This document shows, one piece after another, positions 1 through 9,607 of a DNA stretch of 31,208 nucleotides (its first letter is position 1; each line of letters opens with the position of its first letter). This stretch comes from Fonticula alba (Eukaryota; Opisthokonta; Rotosphaerida; Fonticulaceae). The DNA is taken from the NCBI RefSeq assembly GCF_000388065.1, contig NW_009242972.1, forward strand, positions 1,117,121 through 1,148,328, read 5' to 3'. A program made the translations under genes and the position numbers. The notes under the pieces are model-generated. The model had not been told where the DNA came from. It did no database searches and saw nothing but the letters and a program-made list of their open reading frames with translations.

Positions 1-3000
1 GGTTTCTCTTCGCCGCGGCCTTCGTGCCGCGCCACAGGGGGGGGGGGGAAGGGCGCCCAGGTGGGGTTGACGCTCGAGCGTGAGGATGCGTCGGCGCGCG
101 CACACTAAGAGCTATCCAACACGGGTCATGGGGTGGCCTGGGCGGAGACCAAGAGCTGAGGGGTGTTCAAAAAAAAAAGAGCCAAGTTAGAAGAGTGGAA
201 AGGGTGCGCCGACGGATGAAGGGCGACGGCGCATAGGCGCCAGTGCCCGGCGGGGGAGGGGGGGACATGGCCCGACGGGTGGGTACCTGATGAAGGGGAG
301 ACACAAAGCACGATGCTTACAGATGGCCGAGGCGGGAAAGGGGTCTCTGGCTTGGCAGCGCGGGTGACTGATCGAATGGAAGGTGTCCGGGTACGGGGGC
401 GGCAGGAGTCTTTCTCTTGTGACGAGCTCTAAGCAATGAGGCTGAGACGTGGTTGACGCTGAGGGGAGCTCTTGCACCGGAGGCGGAGCTTGGCTGTGGG
501 CGCGGGAGTGCGTGGGCGCGAACGCGAGTGTGCTGGGGCCGTCTCAACCGGGGAGAAGGAGCCTGCTCTGTGAGTCCAAAAGCGGAAAAAGCACGATGTC
601 GGGAGGGAGACCGGGGGGGGGGGGGGGGGGGCGACAAGCAAGGCAGTGGCCGGGGGTGTCAGTGTCCGTATGTGACAGGCGATTGGGATGCTCATGACAT
701 CAGCTTGCTCCAAGGCCGGCGGGGGCAGGACCCTGGTGAAGCAGACCAGAAAGAGGGGATATCGAGGCAGGGGGGGGGGGGCTGGAGGGGACAGAGCGAT
801 GGTGCCAGGGAAGCGAAGGCAACAAGTTGGATGGCAAGTGGCCTCCTTGTCCCCGCTGGATCTGTCTTTACCAGGACAAGCAATCGGCCTTTCACCGCCG
901 ATGCTGAGGGTCGAGGGGAAATGCGAGGCCGTGACTCACACGCAAGGCAAGACAGGGGACCAGGGGATCGACAAGATCAGGCACAACCTCACCGAGCGTC
1001 TAGGCGCGGTCGAAGGAGGCAGTGGCGCGGAGGGGAGACGAAGTGGGGCAACAGAGAGTAGAGAGAAGGGAGCGGTCGAGCACGAGGAGGGGTGGGAGGA
1101 GAGGCGACAGATGGGGGGAGGGGAAAAGACCTGGGCTGGATCGAAACGAAGTGGTATACACGGAAGCGCAGGCTATTCGGCTGTGATGCAGTGTAAAAAA
1201 AATCGCCCACACGGGGGCCCAAGTCGACATCCCCAGCCTGTCCCACCCGGAGAGAGGGCGACAGAGCGAGAGCAAGAGAGAGAGAGAGGGGGGGGGAGGG
1301 AGAGGGAGAGAGAGAGAGAGGACGAGCGAGACAGCCGGGGAAAGAAAGCACACGAGAGATGGCTGGGTGTATATCGGGGGGCTGTGGGCAGCACCCCAGT
1401 CAGACATGTCATCGGCGCAGAGGGTCTGCCTCGGACACGCGCAAGCTCCGGCTCGTGCCAAAGCATGCACGATCGGCGATGGAAGGTCTTTGGGGGCGAT
1501 CGCCAAAGGGCCCAGTCCGGGCGGTGGACCGCCGTGAGATGTCATCCGGACCTTCGGACCATAACGGCCCTGGAGATGATGGGCACATTGCCGGGCGGGG
1601 GGGGGGGGGGTGCAAAGTATACGTCCCAGCCCTCGGCGCTCCGGGGAGGGCCAGCCGTCGATCGAGGGGCACCAGCTTGGTGAAGCAGGCCCTCCGCCGT
1701 CAGCGTATCGTTTGCACAGACACACCCTCATGCCGCGTTGGCCTGTCTGTCCTGGACGGGACGCCGCGGCCCCCTGAGAGCGGGGATCCTCCTCGGCATT
1801 CCCCAGAGCCAGGGGGGGCGGGACGGCGAGTGGCCAGTAAAGCGATGCACCGCCCCAGGGTTGTGGAGGGCGAGGGCGGGGGGGGGGGGGGGGCCGGAGA
1901 CAGCAGCCGGCGGGGAGAGTGGGAGAAACAAGCACCGGGCGCGGGCGCCCCTGCTCGCGCGCCGCATGAGCGCCAGCACGCGCCGCATAGCAACGGCACC
2001 CCCTTCGACCGGGACGACAACCACCGCCGGGTCGGGGATGGCTCAGCGAGCCCGCGCCCGCCTCCGTGGCCGAGAGCAACAACAGGTATTAACACACCTG
2101 CTTGTTCCCACCCCGGGGGGGGGAGGGGGGGAGACAGGACGCCCTCGGTCGACCTCCCCCACAAGTCTACCTCCGCCGGATGGCGCCTGCGGCCGGTGTG
2201 TCACAGGCTCGGCAGATAGATCGGTCAGCTGCTGCCAGCGGTGGCCTTCTCCACCAGGCCGGGTGATGCATTTCCCGCCTCGATAAGGTCGCCGGGTCTT
2301 TGGGCATTACATCAGCTACGGTGCTGCCGCCTGGAGGCTGAGGTCGGGCGCGTGGAGAGGGAAGGGGGAGGGGCGCGCGGGAACGAGGGGCGAGGTCCAA
2401 CTGACCCCCCGCCCCTACCCCCCAGCCCGGACCCCGGCGGTCTGCCAATGGAGCCCGGGGGATGTTCCCATCGGAAGGAGGCGTCCGGTTGTGGGTCTGG
2501 CTCCATCATCCGTGTGCGCCAGCCCGCCCGGCTTATCTCCCCGCCTGTGTGACGCCTGTGGGCTGGGGGGGGGGGGGGGGGGGGACCAGGGCGGTGAGGG
2601 AAAACCGGCTAGAACGAGGGACAAAGAAAGAGACTCATTGACTCAGCGTCTGAAACCCGGGGGGAGAGGGGGGGAGAAGAAAACCAAGGAGGGGCGGGCA
2701 CCCACAGAGCGAACGCCCTCAACAACCCCCGCCCCCCCCCCCCCATGGGGAGGATGTCGGGAGCAAATATTTTCCCCCCACCCCGTATATGTTGCACACG
2801 CGTGCGCACGTATGTGTGCGTGTGTGTTCACCACGGCGCCTTCAGACCGAGGGCGCCATCGAGGAGACCCGCCAGCATCCCACATGGCTGCATGTGGAGC
2901 AATTGAGCGCATGCATCTATTTGTTGTGGGATGGTCCTGATCATGGGGCCTAGCCCATTGACCCGGCGTACGGCCCATCTCAAGGATGCTGGCACCGTAG

Positions 3001-4100
3001 TTGCTGGGGGGAAGCCGGAAAGCAGCGCTGACGAAGAGCCCACAGGGCCAGTGCATAAGGGCGTCCGGCCCTGGGCGATGCACCCAGGGGACACAGTCAA
3101 GCGGGGGAGAAGGTTGAAGGGACACACATGACGCACAGAGCATTCGAGCTCCTTGCTCGGCCCCGGGGGGAGGGGGGGGGGTCATGGAGGGGCGAGGAAG
3201 GGGCCGCCAAGGGGCCTGGGAGGGGATTACCGGTGGGGGGAATCCATCAACTGGTGGGGTACGCATGGTATGAAACCCCCGGAGGCCGGCCCGTACGTGG
3301 CCTCCAATGGCAACTCACGTAGCACACAGCACAGGCCCGCGCGCGCATTGGATTCGGCGATAATCTCCCCCGCACAGGTGTTCGTGCGGCATCCCCGGTT
3401 GCCGGGGGAAACCACACTTGAAGTCATTCCCACTCCCGGCCCCGCCATCCCCACGCCTGGGCCCGCCGGTCCGCCACCCCGCCCGCAGGCCTCCTGTGGG
3501 GCCGCCGGAAGAAGCATACCACGAGGTGAGCGAGGAACATCGCGCCGGCAGACAAAAAGGGTATCCCCACACCCGGCGGCCGCCGAACCCCCGCCCGCAG
3601 AAAGGTCCCACCCGGCGAGCCGAAATAACCCACACAATCGCCCCCGATGCGGTGTGCCCCCCTTTCCCCCTCCCCCACTCTCTGCAGGTTAGGCGCATGG
3701 CGCCGCGGTGGTGCGGAGCCCGGAGTTCCCCCGATCTCCTCCGCCGGCTCAGCCCGAAAAGGAGGGCAGACCATGGGCACGGCCACAGAGAGCCCACAAC
3801 AGATCCCCCGGAGAACCGGAAGCCCCTCAACGAACCAACCCTCGGGGCCCCCCTGGTCTCCGGCTGCCGTCCGGCCCCGGCGCGTCGAGCCGGGCCGGGC
3901 CGGGCCGAGGAGGGGGAGGGGGCAGGAGAGAACGGCCGGCACTGCACCTCGAGGAAACCGGCCCGATCCAGCGGCAGCGCCCGGCTCGAAGAGAGAAAGG
4001 TATCTGTGTGCAGGGGGGGGGGGGGGGAAGAAAAAAAAAGAAAAAAACAAGTCCAGCGGAAACACATATCAAACAGTTGTGGACGCTCTCCAGCTCGCCT
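1..4100. other. Long stretch without a recognisable gene, rich in G-runs
   Basis: I see no exon that I can support on either strand. Open frames are long here only because GC-rich DNA has few stop codons; their translations are Pro/Arg/Gly/Ser low complexity with no recognisable motif. The plus strand carries many G-runs (for example near 41-49, 612-630, 770-780, 1598-1610, 1878-1892, 2563-2583, 4013-4026), a GA-rich tract near 1273-1320 and a GT-rich tract near 2810-2829. In the recognisable genes of this window the sense strand mostly carries the complementary C, CT and CA tracts. By that analogy this region looks like introns, UTR or flank of a minus-strand transcript. This is inference; a gene with poorly conserved exons could be hidden here. 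Confidence 0.5.
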
Positions 4101-4849
4101 GTCCGACCGATCGGCGCCGCCAGCCAGGGTGTTCCTCCGGCCCCACAATTCGCAGAATGTTGGACTCGGTATCTCAGTTACACGAGACTCGGTGTCACGT
4201 GCGGCGCTCCCTATAATCCATCGGATTATTATAGACCTGGGATGCTGTGCTTTGCTTGAAAAGGCGACCCACAAAAACAAGGGGCGGCGGGCCTTTTCAG
4301 TGCCTTCCCCGTGTTGTGCTCCGGCAGGGGACCTGGTTGGCCTGGGCATGCTTGTCCCTTCCCCCTTGCCCGCGGCCGCCCAGGACGACGCATCGCCGAA
4401 TGCCGGTGGGTGCGCAATGTCCCCCCCCCCCCCCCCCGATGACCCGAGGTCGCTGCGCCCATCTCCCCCGGGCTTCTTCTGGCTCACGGCCAGCCAGCAG
4501 GGCGTAGGAGGGTGGGATCATTTTCATGGCTGGCGTGATGGAGAGACCACGACACACTGGGCTAGGCCGTGCGTCGAGGCCGCCATGGTGTTCACGGCCA
4601 AAGCACCCCCCCCCCCCCCGGGAGCATCCGCGCCTCACGGGAAAGCCCCCGCGCCGTTCGGAGCCCCGGGGCCCAGCCTCACCCGCCGGCTCCCATCCGT
4701 CTGCCGATCTGGTCGAGCGAGATCCCCCTGCCTGGAAGCCCGTCGCGAAGCCGGGACTTCGGCGCCCCGCCCTGAAGACGACCCACGCCGGCTGCCCCCA
4801 GCCGCGTCGAGCCCTGGCCTCCCGCCCCGTCCCCATCCCCCCGTCCCCA
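4101..4849. other. Intergenic stretch upstream of the USP10-like gene
   Basis: No gene is recognised. The polarity of homopolymers changes here: G-runs dominate the plus strand up to about 4026, while C-runs begin at about 4423 and 4606. A small AT-rich island with a perfect inverted repeat lies at 4213-4229. A plus-strand frame stays open from 3418 through this stretch into the first exon of the USP10-like gene, but its translation before 5020 is low complexity without family resemblance, so I treat it as non-coding. Confidence 0.45.
4213..4229. repeat. AT-rich inverted repeat (7-bp arms, 3-bp spacer)
   Basis: The sequence reads ATAATCC, ATC, GGATTAT: a perfect 7-bp palindrome with a 3-bp centre, inside the only clearly AT-rich island of the first 5 kb. 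It could be a paired protein-binding site in the intergenic region upstream of the USP10-like gene. Chance occurrence is possible. Confidence 0.45.
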
Positions 4850-5019
4850 TCCTCTGTGCCTCCCCTACCGCCACCCCGCTCCTCTCTCTTCCCTCCCCCC
4901 TCTCCGCTCCTGCCGCCCCCCTCTCTTCCTTTCTCTCTCTCTCTCTCCCCCCCTCCCCCCTCCCACTTCTCTTGCACCGGTGCCGGCGATTTGCCCCCCA
5001 CCTTGATGCTTCTGCTCTC
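4850..5019 (+). promoter_or_regulatory. Pyrimidine-rich leader of the USP10-like gene
   Basis: A block of about 170 bases, almost all C and T on the sense strand (several CTCTCT and C-run stretches), ends just before the ATG at 5020. Similar pyrimidine blocks precede the plus-strand EXOSC3 and SF3B3 starts. It may be a core promoter/initiator region, a 5' UTR, or the end of a leader intron; the sequence alone does not decide. Confidence 0.4.
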
Positions 5020-5406
5020 ATGACCGATACTCTGATCAACTCCAACTTTCTGGGGCCCCTTTCCGGCGATGGCCGGCTTAATCTGACCCTGCTCCGGGTG
5101 CCTGTCCTGCCGGTGGCCGAGGCGCCCGATGGTGGTGCTGTCCCCGATGCCACCGCCGCCAAGGGGAAGCCACTCACCAAGGGTGCCGGGATGGCCTGGG
5201 CTTCGACCACCGGCAGCGCGGCCGCGCCAAGCACCCTGCCGTCGGCGGCGGCCGCCCCTCGGGATGCCGGTTCCGCCTCCTCTTTTCTGGACTTGTCTCG
5301 GGTGGACTTCTGTCTGGCCCCGGAGGACCGTGCCAGCCTGAGGGCCACGGCCTCGGAGGCCGGCGCCGCGACTCCAGCCCCCACCCGGGCAGCGCCTCCC
5401 AGCTTT

Positions 5407-5438
<32 letters not shown>

Positions 5439-8400
5439 CACCTCCGCCGGCTCCGGCAACACCCCGGTCGTGGCAGCCAGCGCGCCGGCCACTCCCGCGG
5501 CCCCGGTTCCCGGTCGCCGGGTCGTCATGTCGTATGCGCACATGGCGGCGGCCAAGCTGCCAGCCGCCGAGACCGCGCCGGCCAATGCCCTGCCCGGTGG
5601 CCTGTCGCTGTCTGCGCTCCCGGCCCCGGCCTTCCCCCTGAGTCCGTCTCTCTTTTCCTTTACGCGGTCGCCGGCCCCTGTCGCCGCCCAGCCTGGCCAT
5701 GTGTCGGACACGTCGCGTATGTCTTTTTCCCCCCCCCCTCCCCTCCCTGTTTCACCTCCTCCCCCCACCCCCTGAGGCGGGAGGGGGGGCTTCCCGCTTG
5801 GGTGTCGCTGCCCTGCTCCCCCTTGGGCCCCCGTCCATCTTCCGCCCACTCACCCCTCTCCGCAGAGTCGCCCACCATTAGCCTCACCTGTGGTGGGGCG
5901 CCCAGCGCCGCGCCGATCTCCCCACAAGCTTTCATCGAGGATGTCGTTCCCTTGGTATCCGGTGCGTGCCGGGCAGTTTGATTTGTTGCAGCTCTGTCGC
6001 TATTCTCCTCGCCCGGGCTCGGTCCTGACCCCCGACAAAACCCCTCCCCCCTCTCCCCCCTCCCGACGATCTGGGCTTCCTTCCGGCCGGTTTGCCCGCC
6101 GGCCGACCCTCCAGAGCACCTTCGCAACTTTTCGCAAAAGGCCTCGGTCCCGCCCCTCCGGCCGCGTGGGTTCATCAATTCCGGGAACATGTGCTTCATG
6201 CACTCGGTGCGCTCGGCTGGCGGCTCCCTTTTTCCATGGCCCTCCCCCCGGCGGCGGGGGTGGGGGGTCGTCCAACGTGGCTCCTGCTCCAACACTTGTG
6301 CTGACCTTGGCCCCTTCTGGCCGAATCCGAATTTCCCAGGTCCTCTCGCCGCTCATCCACTATGCCCCGATCCAGCATCTGATGGCGTCGATCCCGCCGC
6401 GTCACATGCAGGCCCTCTCCGAGCTGGCCCCCTTCCTGAAGGCCTTGTGCGTGGTGCACCATGCTCGTTTCTCCTCCCTCTCCCCGGCATGTCTCCCGTT
6501 GCGCTCCGTGTGCTTGGCATGACCGACTGACGCCGCCCTCCTGATGGGCCTTTCCATCCTGCCTCCCCTGCGGCTCCTTCTCCTTGCCCGACAGCGCGGA
6601 CCTCATGCGCCAGTTTGAGCCGCTGACCGGGTCCGGCTCGCAGCCGGGCACCGCGCCGACCTCGCCGAATAAGCGTCAGCCGGTTGGTGCCGGGGCCACT
6701 GTCAGCACCAGCTCTGGGCCCCTCAACGGTGTGGGCATTTCGGCTGACCAATTCCCCTCGACCCAGGGTCCCCTGCGTTTGCCGCAGGACATCCTGACCG
6801 CCGTTCACTCGAAGAAGGGCCTGGCCCTCACTGTATGTCCACGCGCATGCCGGCCTTCCCCTGCTCTCCTGGGCCCCCTCCCCCCCCCCCCCTATCTCTC
6901 CTTCCTGCTGACTCTTTCTCCTCACCTCCCCCTTTCTCGCCCTTGCTTTGTCTCCCCTCCTCTTCCACTGCACGCCCACTTAAATAGGGCAACCAGGAGG
7001 ACGCCGAGGAGTTTCTCGGTCATATCCTGATGCTGCTGCATGAGGAGTTCTGCGAGAGTGCGCACTTCCCCTCCCTTCCCTCTGTCCCTTTCTTTCCCGC
7101 TCGCCTCCCCTCGTTCTTTCTCCGCACGACTCACGCCTTTGGTCATTTGCTCTCGCCCGCCGCCGCAGTCCTCCAGTACGACGACCGGCTGTTTAAGAAG
7201 CGCACCGGCCGGTCACGCACCGGCCAGGATGATGACGATGATGACGGCTGGTCCGTGGTTACTGGCACATCGGGCAACCGAGTCGTGCATGCGCGTGCTG
7301 TGCGTTCTTTTGCGGTGCCTTTCGGCTTTCATTCATTGCCCGGCTCCCCCCCCCCCCACCAATCATCTCACCACCCCCGGCGTGCCTGTCGCTTCGTTAT
7401 CCTCTTCAAACCCCCTGCAGGTCGGATCGGACTCCAAGTTCCCGACCCCCATCTCGCAGATTTTCTGGGGCCGGACGCGTAACATCGTCAAGATGGTCCA
7501 CTCCAACACCCCCTCCATCACATTCCAGCCCTTCCACACGATCCCCCTCTTCATCAATGTACGCTGTTCCGGGAGGGCAAAGCGGGGGGGGGGGGGGGAC
7601 TGCCCCGTCTTTAACCGGGCCTTTTCTCTCTGCCCTTTCTTCTCTGCCTTTTTCTCTCCACTCATCCTGCCTCTCCTTTGTCCCCTCTTCTCGTGCAGTG
7701 TCCGTCGGTCACCTCTCTGGAGGGTGCCATTCTGAACTTCGTGCAGGAGGAACCGCTGCTTGGCTTTGTCGATTCGAACACCGGCCAGCCCGTGCGCATA
7801 GATCTTCCAACATCTGCGCTGCCTTTCTTCCTCATGGTTTTTTTTTTTGCTGACCTGCTCCTCCTCTCTCCTCCTCTCTCCTCATCACTCCTCCTCTCTC
7901 CTCATCACTCCCCCTCTCTCCTCATCACTCCCCCTCTCCCCCTCTCTCCCCCTCTCTCCCCCTCTCTCCTCCTCTCTCCTCATCCCTCCCTCCTATCCCC
8001 CTCTCAACAGGCCACGGCCCATCGGTCTTGCTCTTTTGAGACCCTTCCACCGATGATCATTTTCCACATGAAGCGCTTTGTGTACACCATCAAGCCCGTG
8101 TCCAACGGGCGAGACCAGCTCCTGCCCCCTGGAGGCAGCCCCCTCGGCGGCATTGACGACATGCCCGAGATGCCGGACATCAACATCGTCAAGATCCGCA
8201 AGCCAGTTAGCTTCCCGCTGCACCTCCAGCTCCCGGCCGAGTCCATGCATCGGAGCCTGTCCGCCTCCTCGTCCTACGAGCTTCATGCAGGTGTGTTTGC
8301 CTTCGGAATCCCCCCCCCCCCCCCTCCCCCCTCCCCCCATTGCCTTGCGCACCCCTCACTCACTCGCTCCTCCCACATCCGCCAGTGGTAAACCACCATG

Positions 8401-8669
8401 GCCCCTCGGCTCAGGGCGGGCACTACACCTGCTCGCTCAATCACCCGTCCCTGGGCTGGCTGCGCTTTGACGATTCTCATGTCACCCCGCTGGCCAGCCC
8501 GCCAGTGATCACCCCGGCCGCGGTGCGTGCAGCCGAGTATCCTCGGCCGCGGCCGGCGACCACCAGCAGCCCCCGCTCTTCGCCTCTGTTGGTGTCTGCC
8601 GCCGGGGCCGACCCCTCGGGTGATGAGAGCGGCGACGCGTACCTGCTCTTCTACCGGCGCTCAGGCTGA
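5020..8669 (+). CDS. USP10: Ubiquitin carboxyl-terminal hydrolase, USP10/Ubp3 type
   Basis: Predicted cysteine protease of the USP family that removes ubiquitin from proteins; in other eukaryotes the USP10/Ubp3 subfamily works in the cytosol on trafficking, ribosome and stress-granule substrates. My model has 11 exons: 5020-5716, 5866-5961, 6115-6206, 6340-6446, 6595-6832, 6988-7057, 7169-7299, 7421-7558, 7699-7791, 8011-8290 and 8386-8669, giving 741 aa with all phases consistent. Seen: an Ala/Pro-rich N-terminal 230 residues with a poly-Ala run; a Cys box GFINSGNMC (Cys about 291); the QEDAEEFLGHIL motif; an acidic DDDDDDGW insert where human USP10 has an acidic stretch; LPPMIIFHMKRFVY; a His box VVNHHGPSAQGGHYT (His about 660); WLRFDD; and the terminal YLLFYRR. 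The catalytic residues are all present. The G3BP-binding FGDF motif of animal USP10 is not seen. The start is the first ATG after the pyrimidine block. Confidence 0.93.
7860..7995 (+). repeat. CTC/CTCT minisatellite in USP10-like intron 9
   Basis: Roughly 130 bases of imperfect repeats of CTCCTCTCT and CTCATCACT units fill the 3' half of intron 9 (7792-8010). It makes an unusually long pyrimidine tract before the acceptor CAACAG. It is noncoding and likely length-variable. Confidence 0.75.
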
Positions 8670-9243
8670 CGCCAATCTGACAGGCACTTCTCGCCGTCCC
8701 TTTCTGTGTGTGCCTCTCGCTTGCTGGCTGGCTGGCTGGCTGGCCGGCTGGCTCTGCCTCACGGGCCGGCACAGGCCGCCGTCTGCTCCTCGAGCGCGTC
8801 CACCAGGGGGCCCCCAGGGTTCCCATTTGTCCTTGTTCCTTCTCCCTCATCACGTGAATGTATCCACATGAACAAACCTCTCTTCGTTGGCACCAGGCGA
8901 TCCTTTCCCACAGTTACGCGCCTTGGCGCGCGCGCGCGCGCGCACCCCTCGCGAGGGAGGAGGGGGCTGGGGGGGGGCTGGGGGGGGGCCTGCACTGTGC
9001 GGAATCCCGGTCACCGGTCTTTGGGCATGGGAGGGGAGACAAGGGGCGCGATCTTGCCGCAGGTCGACTGCCCCCGGGGGTCGGCTTTTTCCATGCACTT
9101 CCCCTCCTCCGTCTTGCCTCGCCGCTCCCCGCCGCCTCTCCGGTGGGCCTTTTCCCCTTCTTGATCTATCCGTGCTCCCGCTTCCCTGCTTGCCGTTTGT
9201 TCTTGGCGTCGAGAAAAAAAAAGTCGCCCTCCTCACGCTGGGC
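8670..9243. other. Spacer between USP10-like gene and the next gene
   Basis: No gene is seen. The stretch holds a short GGCT tandem repeat near 8725-8752, a (GC)n alternating tract near 8929-8943 that could adopt Z-DNA, and two short G-runs near 8970-8990. An A-run at about 9213-9221 lies 22 bases before the next ATG. It presumably contains the 3' UTR of the deubiquitinase and the promoter of the downstream gene. Confidence 0.5.
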
Positions 9244-9570
9244 ATGGAGTCCTCCCTGGACCATGCGTGCAACTTCTCCAGCCGGCTCTTCTTGGATCAG
9301 CTGCGTTATGAGTATGGAAGCAACCTCCTGCCGCCTGCCCTGTCCGGGCAAGCGCCCTTCTTGGGCAGCCCGCAGCCCAGCTGCTCTTTCCATGGTGTCC
9401 ACTTGCCGGATCTATACTCCTTCGCCCTGTGGGACTCACTGAGCGGCGGGTCGGCCTCGGTAACTTCGCCTCTGCCCGCGGCCATGGCCGTTGGCATGCT
9501 CCCCGTGCCGGACCATGTGTCCTTGGATCATGTCCGTCTTTCGCTGGGGCTGGCTGGCTATTCTCTCTCT

Positions 9571-9607
<37 letters not shown>

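Noticed and set aside
1000-2082. 360-codon open frame on the minus strand
   Set aside because: Translation is Pro/Arg/Ser/Gly low complexity that runs through G-run and GA tracts; no motif and no splice pattern.
3418-5775. 785-codon open frame on the plus strand
   Set aside because: Only the part from the ATG at 5020 to the donor at 5717 belongs to a recognisable gene. The rest is low complexity kept open by high GC content.
7860-7995. CTC repeat block as a possible CRISPR-like array
   Set aside because: Units are 9 bases or so, imperfect, without unique spacers, and lie inside a well-placed intron.
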